From Pontibacter oryzae (GTDB lineage Bacteria; Bacteroidota; Bacteroidia; Cytophagales; Hymenobacteraceae): DNA of 64,000 bases. The DNA lies in assembly GCF_003576375.1 (NCBI RefSeq), contig NZ_QWGE01000003.1, forward strand, positions 434,001 through 498,000, read 5' to 3'. The translations under genes and the position numbers were made by a program. Shown here piece after piece: positions 42,858 to 51,181 of this stretch. Positions within the stretch are counted from its first letter, which is position 1; every line of letters starts with the position of its first letter. The notes beneath the pieces are model-generated. The model was not told the origin of the DNA. It ran no database searches and saw only the letters and a program-made list of their open reading frames with translations.

Positions 42858-43715
42858 TTAGGTAGTCACCATTTCGCCGCCGTTTATATGGAGCATCTCG
42901 GCAATGGTAAACGATGACTCCTCTGATGCCAGGTACACATAGGCTGGCGCTACCTCAGAGGGCTGCCCAGCACGCTTAAGCAGGGTTTTCTGGCCAAAGG
43001 TTTTTACTTTTTCCTCCTCAAACGATGCAGGTATAAGTGGTGTCCAGATTGGGCCTGGGGCCACGCCATTTACTCTGATGCCTTTATCTGCCACCATCTG
43101 TGCCAACGTGCGCGTGAATGCCACAATCGCGCCTTTGGTAGAGGAATAATCCAGCAACACTTTGTTGCCATGATATGCCGTAACCGATGCCGTGTTGATG
43201 ATTGAGCTACCTTCTTTCATGTGGTCGAGCGCCTCTTTCACGAAATAGAACATGGCAAAGATATTTGTAGTGAAAGTGCGCTGCAGCTGCTCCGCCGAAA
43301 TATCCCGGATGTCGTGCTGCTCGTGCTGCTCACCGGCGTTATTTACAAGTATGTCCAGCTTGCCCAGCTCTTTTACCGTGCGCTGCACAGCTTCTTTGCA
43401 AAAATTTTCCTCGCCCACGTCGCCGGCAATAAGTATGCATTTTCGGCCTTCTTTCTCTACCATGGCTTTGGTATCCTGGGCATCTTTGTCTTCTTCCAGG
43501 TACACAATAGCGATGTCGGCACCCTCGCGGGCATAATGTACCGCTACGGAGCGGCCGATACCGCTATCGCCTCCCGTAATCAAGGCTACCTTATCTTTTA
43601 GCTTGCTACTGCCTTTGTATGTGTCTTTAATAATTTCCGGCTCCGGAATCATTTTATGCTGGTCGCCGGGCTGGTCGAGTTGTTGCCCCGGAAAAGATTT
43701 AGGTTTGTTTTCCAT
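42858..43715 (-). CDS. SDR-family oxidoreductase (YhdG/YghA-like general-stress type)
   Basis: 285 residues. A 40-residue polar N-terminal extension (FPGQQLDQPGDQHKM) precedes the SDR fold, as in general-stress dehydrogenases of this type. The NAD(P) motif is TGGDSGIGRS, NNAG is present, and the catalytic triad includes a Ser (ASVTAYHG) and Y-x3-K (YSSTKGA). The substrate is unknown. It lies with two small hydrophilic genes. It is divergent from the pterin dehydratase gene. Confidence 0.9.
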   Translation of the reverse strand: MENKPKSFPGQQLDQPGDQHKMIPEPEIIKDTYKGSSKLKDKVALITGGDSGIGRSVAVHYAREGADIAIVYLEEDKDAQDTKAMVEKEGRKCILIAGDVGEENFCKEAVQRTVKELGKLDILVNNAGEQHEQHDIRDISAEQLQRTFTTNIFAMFYFVKEALDHMKEGSSIINTASVTAYHGNKVLLDYSSTKGAIVAFTRTLAQMVADKGIRVNGVAPGPIWTPLIPASFEEEKVKTFGQKTLLKRAGQPSEVAPAYVYLASEESSFTIAEMLHINGGEMVTT

Positions 43716-43830
43716 AGTTTTCTAGTTTTAAGTACTGATTCCGCACGTAGCGGAACGTTAGAACTATACGCCCGGCATAAAAAGCATGTTGCCAGGCTAT
43801 TGAAAGTATAAACCCTAAACGCAAAAGCAT

Positions 43831-44076
43831 ATGTGGCAGGAAAAAGACAATAAACTGGTTTGCAGCCTTACGTTCAAGGATTTTAAGCAAGCGATGGACT
43901 TTATGAACCAAGTGGCCGAGGTAGCCGAGGAAATGGATCATCACCCGTGGTGGAGCAATGTGTATAACAAAGTAGACATAGAACTCACCACGCACGATGC
44001 CGGCAATACCGTAACCGACAAGGACCATCAACTGGCACAGCGCATCGACGAGATCTATACTTCGTTAAAGAGTTAA
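43831..44076 (+). CDS. 4a-hydroxytetrahydrobiopterin dehydratase
   Basis: 81 residues, a little shorter than usual but carrying the family signature: FKDFKQAMDFMNQVAEVAEEMDHHPWWSNVYNKVDIELTTHDAG with the D-H-H-P site. This enzyme recycles the pterin cofactor of aromatic amino-acid hydroxylases. No hydroxylase gene is adjacent. Its divergent neighbour is the SDR. Confidence 0.92.
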   Translation: MWQEKDNKLVCSLTFKDFKQAMDFMNQVAEVAEEMDHHPWWSNVYNKVDIELTTHDAGNTVTDKDHQLAQRIDEIYTSLKS

Positions 44077-44096
44077 GCGGGCGGTTGCCATTCTTA

Positions 44097-44104
44097 TACC
44101 TTTG
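44097..44104 (+). promoter_or_regulatory. -7 box (TACCTTTG) upstream of rsmI
   Basis: A perfect TAnnTTTG followed by CA, but about 107 nt from the rsmI start, so the leader would be unusually long. Confidence 0.35.
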
Positions 44105-44211
44105 CATTCGTTTATCTTGTTGCCTGCAGCGCCCCGAGCCATACTTCCCCTTGCAACTTTCTAACCTCCAAACTTTTTAACTTTCTAACTTACATAAGTT
44201 ATCTTTACGGC

Positions 44212-44922
44212 ATGCAGGAACAGGAAAAAACGAATTTATACTTGGTGCCGACGCCCATCGGCAACCTGGAGGACATCACGCTCAGGGCCATCAGGATACT
44301 AAAAGAGGTAGACGTTATACTTGCCGAGGACACACGCACCAGCGGAAAGCTGCTACAGCACCTAGGCATTGAAAAACGCATGCACAGCCACCACTTGCAC
44401 AACGAGCACAAGGCCACTGCGCACCTCGTGGACCGCCTGAAGGCCGGCGAGGTGATGGCCCTTATTTCAGATGCAGGCACGCCGGGCATCTCTGACCCTG
44501 GCTTTTTCCTGGTGCGCGAGTGCCTGAAAAACGACTTAAAAGTAGAATGCCTGCCAGGGGCCACAGCCTTTGTGCCAGCCCTGGTTAAATCCGGCTTCAG
44601 TACCGACCGCTTTACCTTCGAGGGGTTTCTGCCGCTAAAGAAAGGACGCCAAACACGCCTGCTGAGCCTGGCCGAGGAGGAGCGCACCATGATTTTTTAT
44701 GAGTCGCCGCACCGCCTGCTTAAAACGCTTACGCAGTTTAAAGAATATTTCGGAGCAGACCGCGAGGCATCTGTTTCACGTGAAATCACGAAGATGTTTG
44801 AGGAAACCATTAACGGCACCCTGGAAGAGCTTATCGAGATCTTCAATAACAAAGCCATTAAAGGGGAGTTTGTGCTGGTAGTTTCCGGAGCGCCGAAAGC
44901 CGGTAAAGCTGATAAAGAATAA
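44212..44922 (+). CDS. rsmI: 16S rRNA (cytidine1402-2'-O)-methyltransferase
   Basis: 236 residues. RsmI methylates the ribose of C1402 in 16S rRNA. The tetrapyrrole-methylase-like fold is visible in P-T-P-I-G-N-L-E-D-I-T-L-R-A, AEDTRTSGKLL, LISDAGTPGISDPG, and PSP-like CLPGATAFVPALVKSG. Its stop and the ATG of the next gene are one base apart, so the two are co-transcribed. Confidence 0.95.
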   Translation: MQEQEKTNLYLVPTPIGNLEDITLRAIRILKEVDVILAEDTRTSGKLLQHLGIEKRMHSHHLHNEHKATAHLVDRLKAGEVMALISDAGTPGISDPGFFLVRECLKNDLKVECLPGATAFVPALVKSGFSTDRFTFEGFLPLKKGRQTRLLSLAEEERTMIFYESPHRLLKTLTQFKEYFGADREASVSREITKMFEETINGTLEELIEIFNNKAIKGEFVLVVSGAPKAGKADKE

Positions 44923-44923
44923 G

Positions 44924-46177
44924 ATGAAGAACGCAATCAAGAAAACCATACTTGCCCTGCTGCTTTGCCTGCTCACGCTGCCGGGCTGGGCGCAGTTTGA
45001 GGGCATGCAACTCTCGCCGCAGGCAAAAATAAGCCTGATAACCTGCTCAAGCGGCCAGGACCTGTATGCTATATTTGGGCACAGCGCCGTGCGCGTAAAC
45101 GATCCTGCGTCCGGCCTGGACATTGTGTTTAACTATGGTACTTTCGATTTTGATGAGCCTAACTTTTACCTGAAGTTTATCCGGGGCAAGCTAAACTATA
45201 AACTTTCGGCGGCATACTTCAGCGATTTCGTGAACAGCTATGCCCGCGATAATCGCTCGGTGTATGAGCAGCAACTCAACCTCACACCTGATGAAACGCA
45301 GCAATACTGGACCTTCCTGACGACGAATTACCTCCCCGAGAACCGCTTTTACCTGTACGACTTCTTTTTCGATAACTGCGCCACCCGCATCCGCGATGGC
45401 CTGGAGGCTACCTTCCCTAACCAGCTGACCTTTAACATCAGCCAGTTCGATGAAGACATGAGCTTCCGGAACCTGATCGATTTGTACCTAGTGCCGCAGC
45501 CGTGGTCGGATTTTGGGATAGACCTGGCACTGGGCGCGCGCATCGACGAGGAGGCAACGCCTTACCAATACATGTTCCTGCCGGATTACCTGGAAAAGGG
45601 AATTGCCAACGCCACGCTCTCCAAAGATGGTCAGACCAAGCCGCTCACGCTGCAGCGCCAGGTGGTTTTTGAGCGCGAGCCTATGCCATTTGATGCCGGC
45701 TGGCTTACGCCACAGGTAGTATTCTGGATATTCTTGCTGGTTGTAATCGCCATTACAGCAAGAGATGTTATAAAGCGGCAGCGTAGCCGCGTGTTCGACA
45801 TGGTGTTGTTTTTTGTGGTTGGCCTGTTGGGCATCTTGCTTTTCCTGCTTTGGGTGGCTACAGATCACCAGGCAGCAGCCTACAACTTTAATTTGCTTTG
45901 GGCTTTGCCAACACATGCCATTGCTGCTTTCTTTGTGGGACGCAACGTACTTGCCAACTGGATGCGTAAATACATGCTGGTAACGGCACTGCTTGCCACA
46001 GTGGCACTAGTAGGCTGGCCTCTTTGGCCGCAAATGTATCATGCGGCATTTTTACCGATCATGCTTTTGCTGGTACTAAGAGCCCTGTATGCCGTATGGT
46101 TCTCTAGAAAGGCGCGAGCCATTGTAACAACTCCAAGTATAGAGCAAACACATGAACCTAGAGCCAATAGCAACTAA
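44924..46177 (+). CDS. DUF4105/Lnb-type membrane protein (putative lipoprotein N-acyltransferase)
   Basis: 417 residues. A signal peptide (ends W-A-Q) is followed by a periplasmic DUF4105 (Lnb_N) domain: LITCSSGQDLYAIFGHSAVRVND, GTFDFDEPNFYLKFIRGKL, and YLYDFFFDNCATRIRD, where the conserved His and Cys are candidates for catalysis. About five TM helices fill residues 250-400. In Bacteroides, Lnb adds the third acyl chain to lipoproteins. The function is inferred from the shared domain. Its last 26 nt overlap the next gene. Confidence 0.82.
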   Translation: MKNAIKKTILALLLCLLTLPGWAQFEGMQLSPQAKISLITCSSGQDLYAIFGHSAVRVNDPASGLDIVFNYGTFDFDEPNFYLKFIRGKLNYKLSAAYFSDFVNSYARDNRSVYEQQLNLTPDETQQYWTFLTTNYLPENRFYLYDFFFDNCATRIRDGLEATFPNQLTFNISQFDEDMSFRNLIDLYLVPQPWSDFGIDLALGARIDEEATPYQYMFLPDYLEKGIANATLSKDGQTKPLTLQRQVVFEREPMPFDAGWLTPQVVFWIFLLVVIAITARDVIKRQRSRVFDMVLFFVVGLLGILLFLLWVATDHQAAAYNFNLLWALPTHAIAAFFVGRNVLANWMRKYMLVTALLATVALVGWPLWPQMYHAAFLPIMLLLVLRALYAVWFSRKARAIVTTPSIEQTHEPRANSN

Positions 46178-46955
46178 CCTGAATAAACTTTGCCGCAAAG
46201 TCGGCGCCTTCATACATCAGGAAGGCGAGCACTTCGATCGTTCTAAAATCGAGATGAAAGGTTTTAACGATCTGGTGTCTTATGTAGACAAGGAGGCAGA
46301 AAAGAAGTTGGTGGAGGGCCTGCGCCACATTCTGCCAGAAGCAGGCTTTATCACCGAAGAAGGCACCGCCACCACGCGCGGCGACCGCTATAACTGGGTA
46401 ATAGACCCGCTGGACGGCACCACCAACTTTACGCACAGCTTGCCTGTGTACTGCGTTAGCGTTGGCCTGATGGATGGGAACGAGGTAGTAGCAGGTACGG
46501 TATATGACCCAAACCGCGATGAGTGCTTCTGGGCTTACAAAGGAGGAGGCGCCTATTGCAATGACCACCCTATAAAAGTATCCGATTCGACTGCGCTTAA
46601 AGATAGCCTTATAGCCACTGGCTTTCCATACTATGATTTTGGCCTAACGCAGCAGTACCTGCAGGTGCTCGGTTCGTTTATGTCTAAATCGCATGGCATA
46701 CGCCGCATGGGTTCTGCCGCCATCGATTTGGCGTATGTGGCCTGTGGCCGCTTCGAAGGTTTTTTTGAGTATAACCTAAACCCCTGGGATGTTGCTGGCG
46801 GTTCCATTATTGTGCAGGAGGCCGGCGGTGAGGTGAGCAAGTTTACCGAAGACGAAGACTTTATTTTTGGAAGGGAGATTGTAGCCAGCAACGGAAACGT
46901 ACACCGAGAGATGCAGCAGACGATCGCTGAGTTCTGGAAAAACACCGGAGCCTAA
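46152..46955 (+). CDS. Inositol-monophosphatase family phosphatase
   Basis: 267 residues. The Li-sensitive metal-dependent phosphatase motifs are intact: E-E-G-T (ITEEGTATTRG), W-V-I-D-P-L-D-G-T-T-N-F, and the late N-P-W-D-V-A-G-G. Members act on inositol-1-P or related sugar phosphates; the substrate is not determinable here (SuhB-like or CysQ-like). It overlaps the upstream gene by 26 nt, indicating an operon with rsmI and the Lnb-like gene. Confidence 0.93.
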   Translation: MNLEPIATNLNKLCRKVGAFIHQEGEHFDRSKIEMKGFNDLVSYVDKEAEKKLVEGLRHILPEAGFITEEGTATTRGDRYNWVIDPLDGTTNFTHSLPVYCVSVGLMDGNEVVAGTVYDPNRDECFWAYKGGGAYCNDHPIKVSDSTALKDSLIATGFPYYDFGLTQQYLQVLGSFMSKSHGIRRMGSAAIDLAYVACGRFEGFFEYNLNPWDVAGGSIIVQEAGGEVSKFTEDEDFIFGREIVASNGNVHREMQQTIAEFWKNTGA

Positions 46956-46986
46956 ACTTTTTATACTCCCGCAGGGTTTCACATAC

Positions 46987-47163
46987 ATGATACAGCACAT
47001 CCTCATACTTCTGATTTTCCTGGTGGCTGTGGCTTACATGGCCCGCATGCTCTACCGCAGTTTTGCAGCTAAAAGCGGCTGCGCCAAAGGTTGTGGTGCC
47101 TGTTCCACCATTGATTTTAAAAAAATACAGAAAGACCTGGAAAAACAGCAGCTTAGAGCGTAA
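46987..47163 (+). CDS. FeoB-associated Cys-rich membrane protein
   Basis: 58 residues, read directly from the sequence (ATG 46987, stop TAA 47161-47163). One N-terminal TM helix (LILLIFLVAVAYMA) is followed by a C-x3-C-x2-C cluster (Cys32, 36 and 39 in KSGCAKGCGACST) and a basic C-terminal helix. This matches the small FeoB-associated Cys-rich proteins, thought to assist ferrous iron uptake. No feoA or feoB is in this window. It lies 31 nt after the phosphatase stop. Confidence 0.75.
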   Translation: MIQHILILLIFLVAVAYMARMLYRSFAAKSGCAKGCGACSTIDFKKIQKDLEKQQLRA

Positions 47164-47286
47164 GCGCACGTTACCCAAGTGCTCACATACTCCCGTTTGC
47201 ACATTAATCCCTCATCAATTTGTATCTAAACTTCGTTTTTGCGTATAGTTCTATACTTGAGTTAGAAACCACTTAAACTAGATACC

Positions 47287-47625
47287 ATGCAAGATAAAGT
47301 TGAAGAAAGATCTTTGGTTAACGTACTGAACCGCCTCCAAAAGGATGGCTATAAGTATGATTTTAAAGTATCGCAGGATGGCAAACTGTGCACCATGGAA
47401 GAAAAAGACCAGTTCTCTGCGGAGGAAGTGCGCATTGTAGACTTTTACCGCTTTGAGGGCGAGAGTAACCCGGACGATATGTCTATACTTTACGCTATCG
47501 AAACGAAATCTGGCCTGAAAGGCACCATCTCGAACTCATATGGCCCTTATGCCGATGAAAACGTGGATACGTTTTTAAAGCAGGTAGAGGACCTAGGCAA
47601 GAACCTTGATAAGAACGACAAGTAA
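47287..47625 (+). CDS. Conserved hypothetical protein, 112 residues
   Basis: Soluble, acidic, no signal peptide. A long N-terminal helix is followed by a small beta-rich region (YDFKVSQDGKLCTM, RIVDFYRFEGES, YAIETKSGLKGTI). Members of this Bacteroidota family are sometimes labelled phosphoribosylpyrophosphate synthetase, but no PRPP-synthetase motif is visible, so I do not adopt that label. The function is unknown. Confidence 0.6.
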   Translation: MQDKVEERSLVNVLNRLQKDGYKYDFKVSQDGKLCTMEEKDQFSAEEVRIVDFYRFEGESNPDDMSILYAIETKSGLKGTISNSYGPYADENVDTFLKQVEDLGKNLDKNDK

Positions 47626-47661
47626 AACAGAAAGGGCCGTTGGAACGGCCCTTTCTGTTTT
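47624..47661. terminator. Perfect bidirectional terminator
   Basis: A 17-bp perfect stem (47624-47640 with 47645-47661) and 4-nt loop, with A4 on the left and T4 on the right, so it can act in both directions. It lies between the convergent 47287 and mscS-like genes. Confidence 0.95.
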
Positions 47662-47681
47662 ATAAAGTATAAAATTATGCT

Positions 47682-48614
47682 CTATTGGCCATTGCCGTTC
47701 AGGTGCTGGCCATTTTTTATGGATGCTGATATAGTCTGCAGCTCCTCGCTCAGCTTTTCGCCGCCCTTTATTCCGAAATCCAGCGTACGAATAGGGAATG
47801 GGATCAGGATGTCGTTGGCATCGAAAGCCTTTTTGATGCGGATAATGGCATCGCTTTTAGCGCCTACATAGTCTACCTGCCGGCTGTAGCTTACCCAAAA
47901 GCGCGCCTTAAAGTTGATGGAGCTATCGCCGAAGGCATCATACATTACTTCTATATCTCGTGTCTTTACGCGGTTTTTAACGTCCTGCAGCGCCTCTATC
48001 ACCACCTGCTGTACATGTTCCAGGTCTTCGGCGTAGGAGATACCCACTTCCAAGTCTACGCGGCGCACGCCATGTATGGAATAGTTTGTAAGCGGATTCT
48101 CGAAAACCATTTTGTTCGGCAGCTTTACCAACTCGCCGGTAACTTTCCGGATGTCCACGGTGCGCAGGGTTATGCGCTCAATCACCCCAAAGTAATCGTT
48201 CGTCTCGATCATGTCGCCAACGCCAAACGGTTTCTGCATAGCAATAATCACCCCGGAGATAAAGTTGGCTGCGATATCCTGAAACGCAAAACCCAAGGCC
48301 AAACCGATGATACCGACACCAGCCAGTAAGGAGATAACGACCTTATCAAGGTTAAGCACATTGAGCACAAAGAAGAAGCCCAGAATGAGCACTGAGATGT
48401 ACACCAAAGTAGTAACCAAGTTGCTTAGAGCCGCACTGTGCGAGAAACGCGTTACAACGCGCTCTACGGTGTTGCGCACCACTTTAGCCACATAAAAGGT
48501 TACAATGAGCAGAATTAGTGCTACAAAAAGGTTGGGCAGCATCAGGATAATGTCATCGCTCCAAGCTTCTAGCTTACTCCATAGTAATGCCACCGTTTCG
48601 TTAAGGTCTTTCAT
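47682..48614 (-). CDS. MscS-family mechanosensitive ion channel
   Basis: 310 residues from the ATG at 48614 (the frame extends upstream to 48695, but Met28 gives a normal start). Four or so TM segments, the pore-lining TM3 region with alternating Gly/Ala (AGVGIIGLALGFAFQDIAANFISG), and a C-terminal beta-rich cytoplasmic domain fit MscS. It protects cells from sudden osmotic down-shock. It is convergent with 47287. Confidence 0.93.
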   Translation of the reverse strand: MKDLNETVALLWSKLEAWSDDIILMLPNLFVALILLIVTFYVAKVVRNTVERVVTRFSHSAALSNLVTTLVYISVLILGFFFVLNVLNLDKVVISLLAGVGIIGLALGFAFQDIAANFISGVIIAMQKPFGVGDMIETNDYFGVIERITLRTVDIRKVTGELVKLPNKMVFENPLTNYSIHGVRRVDLEVGISYAEDLEHVQQVVIEALQDVKNRVKTRDIEVMYDAFGDSSINFKARFWVSYSRQVDYVGAKSDAIIRIKKAFDANDILIPFPIRTLDFGIKGGEKLSEELQTISASIKNGQHLNGNGQ

Positions 48615-48655
48615 ATAATCTGTAAAAGTTGTTACACGTAAAATTGATATTCTGA

Positions 48656-49678
48656 TTAGGCCCATACTTTGGTCCCTTCTGTGCAGTTGCGGCACATCTC
48701 CACTTCACTCCGCGAGCGCAGCAGCGTTTGCCGGAATTTCTTATACTTTTCCCCGCGCCATACTTGGGCAAAGCTTTGCTGCTGCAAATCACCTTGGCGG
48801 TACTCAGCGTCCTTATCGAAGCAACAGGGTACCACCAGCCCATCCCAGGTAATTACGCAGGAATGCCACATTTTCCAGCAGTGGTTTAGCAACTTATTTT
48901 TAAGGCTGTAGCTGCCGTCGCCGTTGTTGTGGTATCTGGAGTAATAATCAATCGTCGGGATAAGCGGAGAGCCTTGGGCATAATCGTAGATCTGAGCGGT
49001 TTTAAACACGACCTCATCTACGCCCAGCTCTTTGGCCAGCTCTTTTACGTCCTGCAGCTGGTGCTCGTTAGGGCGCACTACCAAAAACTGAAACATGATG
49101 TGCGGTGTTTTCGAGTTTAGCGCTTTTTTCCACTTCACAACGTTTCGTGTGCCGTCCAGCACTTTCTCCAATTTGCCGCCAACCCTGTAAGCCGCATAGG
49201 TTTCCTGCGTGGTGCCGTCAATAGATACGATCAACCGGTCGAGGCCGGATTCCACGGTTTGGCGCGCCGTATCGTCATCCAGGAAATGCGCGTTGGTAGA
49301 GGTTGCCGTGTAAATCCCTCGCTCAGAGGCATACTTTACCAGCTCCAAGAGGCTCTTGTGCAAGTATGGCTCCCCCTGAAAATAAAAGATAAGGTACATC
49401 AGGCGGTGGTGCAGCTGGTCTATCGTGCTTTTGAACAGCTCGTTTTCCAGCATCCCCGTTGGGCGGGAGAAGGAGCGTAGGCCGCTTGGGCACTCAGGGC
49501 AGCGTAGGTTACACGAGGTAGTGGGCTCCAGCGAGATGCTCAGCGGGTACCCCCAGTGCGTGGCCTTGCCGGTGAGTTTAGCGTATAGGTAGCTGCCTAC
49601 CACCTGCATGGCGTTAAGCATGCGCAAAGGCGTTAGCTTCGACAGAAAATTAAACCCATCCGTGAGTTGAAGTGCCAT
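48656..49678 (-). CDS. Radical SAM/SPASM protein
   Basis: 340 residues from the ATG at 49678, supported by the -7 box at 49703-49710; an earlier in-frame start (49705) is inside that box. The radical SAM cluster is C-x3-C-x2-C (C56, C60, C63 in TTSCNLRCPECPSG). The SPASM-like C-terminal part has Cys residues at W-H-S-C, V-P-C-C-F-D and M-C-R-N-C, which would hold auxiliary Fe-S clusters. Such proteins often modify peptides or proteins. No precursor peptide gene is evident nearby. Substrate unknown. Confidence 0.9.
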   Translation of the reverse strand: MALQLTDGFNFLSKLTPLRMLNAMQVVGSYLYAKLTGKATHWGYPLSISLEPTTSCNLRCPECPSGLRSFSRPTGMLENELFKSTIDQLHHRLMYLIFYFQGEPYLHKSLLELVKYASERGIYTATSTNAHFLDDDTARQTVESGLDRLIVSIDGTTQETYAAYRVGGKLEKVLDGTRNVVKWKKALNSKTPHIMFQFLVVRPNEHQLQDVKELAKELGVDEVVFKTAQIYDYAQGSPLIPTIDYYSRYHNNGDGSYSLKNKLLNHCWKMWHSCVITWDGLVVPCCFDKDAEYRQGDLQQQSFAQVWRGEKYKKFRQTLLRSRSEVEMCRNCTEGTKVWA

Positions 49679-49702
49679 AGAAAAATGCAGGAAGGCCAAA
49701 GC

Positions 49703-49710
49703 CAAAAATA
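49703..49710 (-). promoter_or_regulatory. -7 box (TATTTTTG) of the radical SAM gene
   Basis: A perfect TAnnTTTG, predicted leader about 21 nt. It excludes the upstream in-frame Met at 49705. Confidence 0.6.
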
Positions 49711-49778
49711 AAGGGGCAACCCTGGTAGGTTACCCCCTAATTTAATCTATCTGGCGCTAACGGCCAAAAAAACGGTTA

Positions 49779-50966
49779 TTAGTATCTGAAAAGAGCTTTC
49801 ACGTTTCCGTTGGCACTAGGGCTCTCGCTAATTCCGCCATAGCTGTTTACGAATACCTTACCTCCTTGCGACAGCGTTTTGGTAGCTGCCAGGTTTATCA
49901 GGTCGTGGTCGCCTCGCTGGTACTCCTCGTGCACTTCAGCCGTAGCGCTTGCTGCGTCATACCTTCCCCAAACCGGCTGGCTCGGCGAAATAAACAAAGT
50001 ATCAACACGGCCATGCACAGCTTCTGCGGCCACTGTGGCAATGTCTTCGGAGGTAGCGCCTGTGCCAGCCACATTCTCGTAGCGTGTCAGGGAATCGCTA
50101 TGCCCTTGCTGCAACAGCGGCTTAATTACTTTCATAGCCTTCTCGTGCAGCACCTGCATGTTATTCACATCGCTGTTTTCGTTTATATTTATGTTCTCAG
50201 GCACTATGTTTTTATACTTGCTGATGTTGCGGTAAATACCGCAGTAATGGTCTACGCCGGCCAGCACCAATGGCTCTGACTCGTTATGGAGAATTTGCTG
50301 CAGCCCGTTATCAATGGCAAGCATGAACTCGCGCACGCGCTCATGCTCCTCATCGCCTTTGGTAGAGCCAGGGCCGTGCACAATGCCTGTCCCGTTTACA
50401 GTTGTAGTGGAATTGGTGAAATCCTGGTCGTTGCCCTTCACATCATACTTCAGCGCCTTGTTGAAGGTTTCTGGCACAAAGCTGCTCACATCAATTGGGC
50501 GTATCTTCTCAATGGTGGCCTCATAAAAACCTATCTTCTCACGGTACAGGCAAAGCAAGAAAAAGCGGCCATTCTGGCTTAAGATCGGCAATAGCGGAGT
50601 TACGTAGAAATCATCAAGCACATAGGCTACGTCTGGTACCGCAATTGGTAAGGTATAGTGTGCCGAGAAGCCTTTAGTAATAAACACTGCCAGCCCTTCG
50701 GCTTGGTGGCGCCAAAAGTTTGTATCGTTCAGCAGCTCTTCAGCAGGTTTCATGTAGCTCTCGATCTCTGCTTCCGACACATCGTGTCGTTGGAGCAGGT
50801 TACGTGTTTCTCTTAGTTTGTTTTTAAAAAGGATATGGTCCTGGCCATTGAGTGTTTCGTGCCCTGCACGGTGCGTAGGGATGTAGATAGAGATGCACAA
50901 AGCATTCTGTGTGTTGTTCTGCACATTCAGCAACTTCTCAATGTCGCTTTTATTGATTAATGCCAT
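49779..50966 (-). CDS. baeRF-like protein (bacterial archaeo-eukaryotic release factor family)
   Basis: 395 residues from the ATG at 50966, the first Met that fits the family start (MALINKSDIEKLL); an in-frame upstream start adds 19 residues. N-terminal ALCISIYIPTHRAG and the central release-factor-like parts (VLAGVDHYCGIYRNIS and LFISPSQPVWGRYD) match the baeRF families. These bacterial relatives of eRF1/Pelota were proposed from comparative genomics to act in ribosome rescue or RNA surveillance. No GGQ motif is visible, so it is not expected to hydrolyse peptidyl-tRNA in the usual way. Confidence 0.7.
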   Translation of the reverse strand: MALINKSDIEKLLNVQNNTQNALCISIYIPTHRAGHETLNGQDHILFKNKLRETRNLLQRHDVSEAEIESYMKPAEELLNDTNFWRHQAEGLAVFITKGFSAHYTLPIAVPDVAYVLDDFYVTPLLPILSQNGRFFLLCLYREKIGFYEATIEKIRPIDVSSFVPETFNKALKYDVKGNDQDFTNSTTTVNGTGIVHGPGSTKGDEEHERVREFMLAIDNGLQQILHNESEPLVLAGVDHYCGIYRNISKYKNIVPENININENSDVNNMQVLHEKAMKVIKPLLQQGHSDSLTRYENVAGTGATSEDIATVAAEAVHGRVDTLFISPSQPVWGRYDAASATAEVHEEYQRGDHDLINLAATKTLSQGGKVFVNSYGGISESPSANGNVKALFRY

Positions 50967-51120
50967 ATGGTTAGTGGTTAAGGAAGAGTACCTATAATTG
51001 TTTAAAATTGTGATAAAAAGCACCTTTGCCAGCAGCAGTGGTGTAGGGTTTAAGTACGCATCTAAACAAACTACGGTTATTGCCAGCCCTTACCTGGTCC
51101 ACTGGCCCTGGGTACAATAC

Positions 51121-51153
51121 AAAAAAGCCCGGCTTCTTTAGGACGCCGGGCTT
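51121..51153 (-). terminator. Terminator of the TlpA-like gene
   Basis: AAGCCCGGC (51125-51133) pairs with GCCGGGCTT (51145-51153), 11-nt loop, and a T-run on the minus strand (A6 at 51121-51126 on plus). Confidence 0.85.
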
Positions 51154-51181
51154 GGTGGGAGGCTTAATGTGTGAACGATGA

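Noticed and set aside
47287..47625. Label phosphoribosylpyrophosphate synthetase for the 112-residue protein
   Set aside because: It is far too short and shows no PRPP-binding motif.
48656..49678. RiPP-type peptide modification locus around the radical SAM gene
   Set aside because: No precursor-peptide-like ORF, protease or exporter was found beside it.
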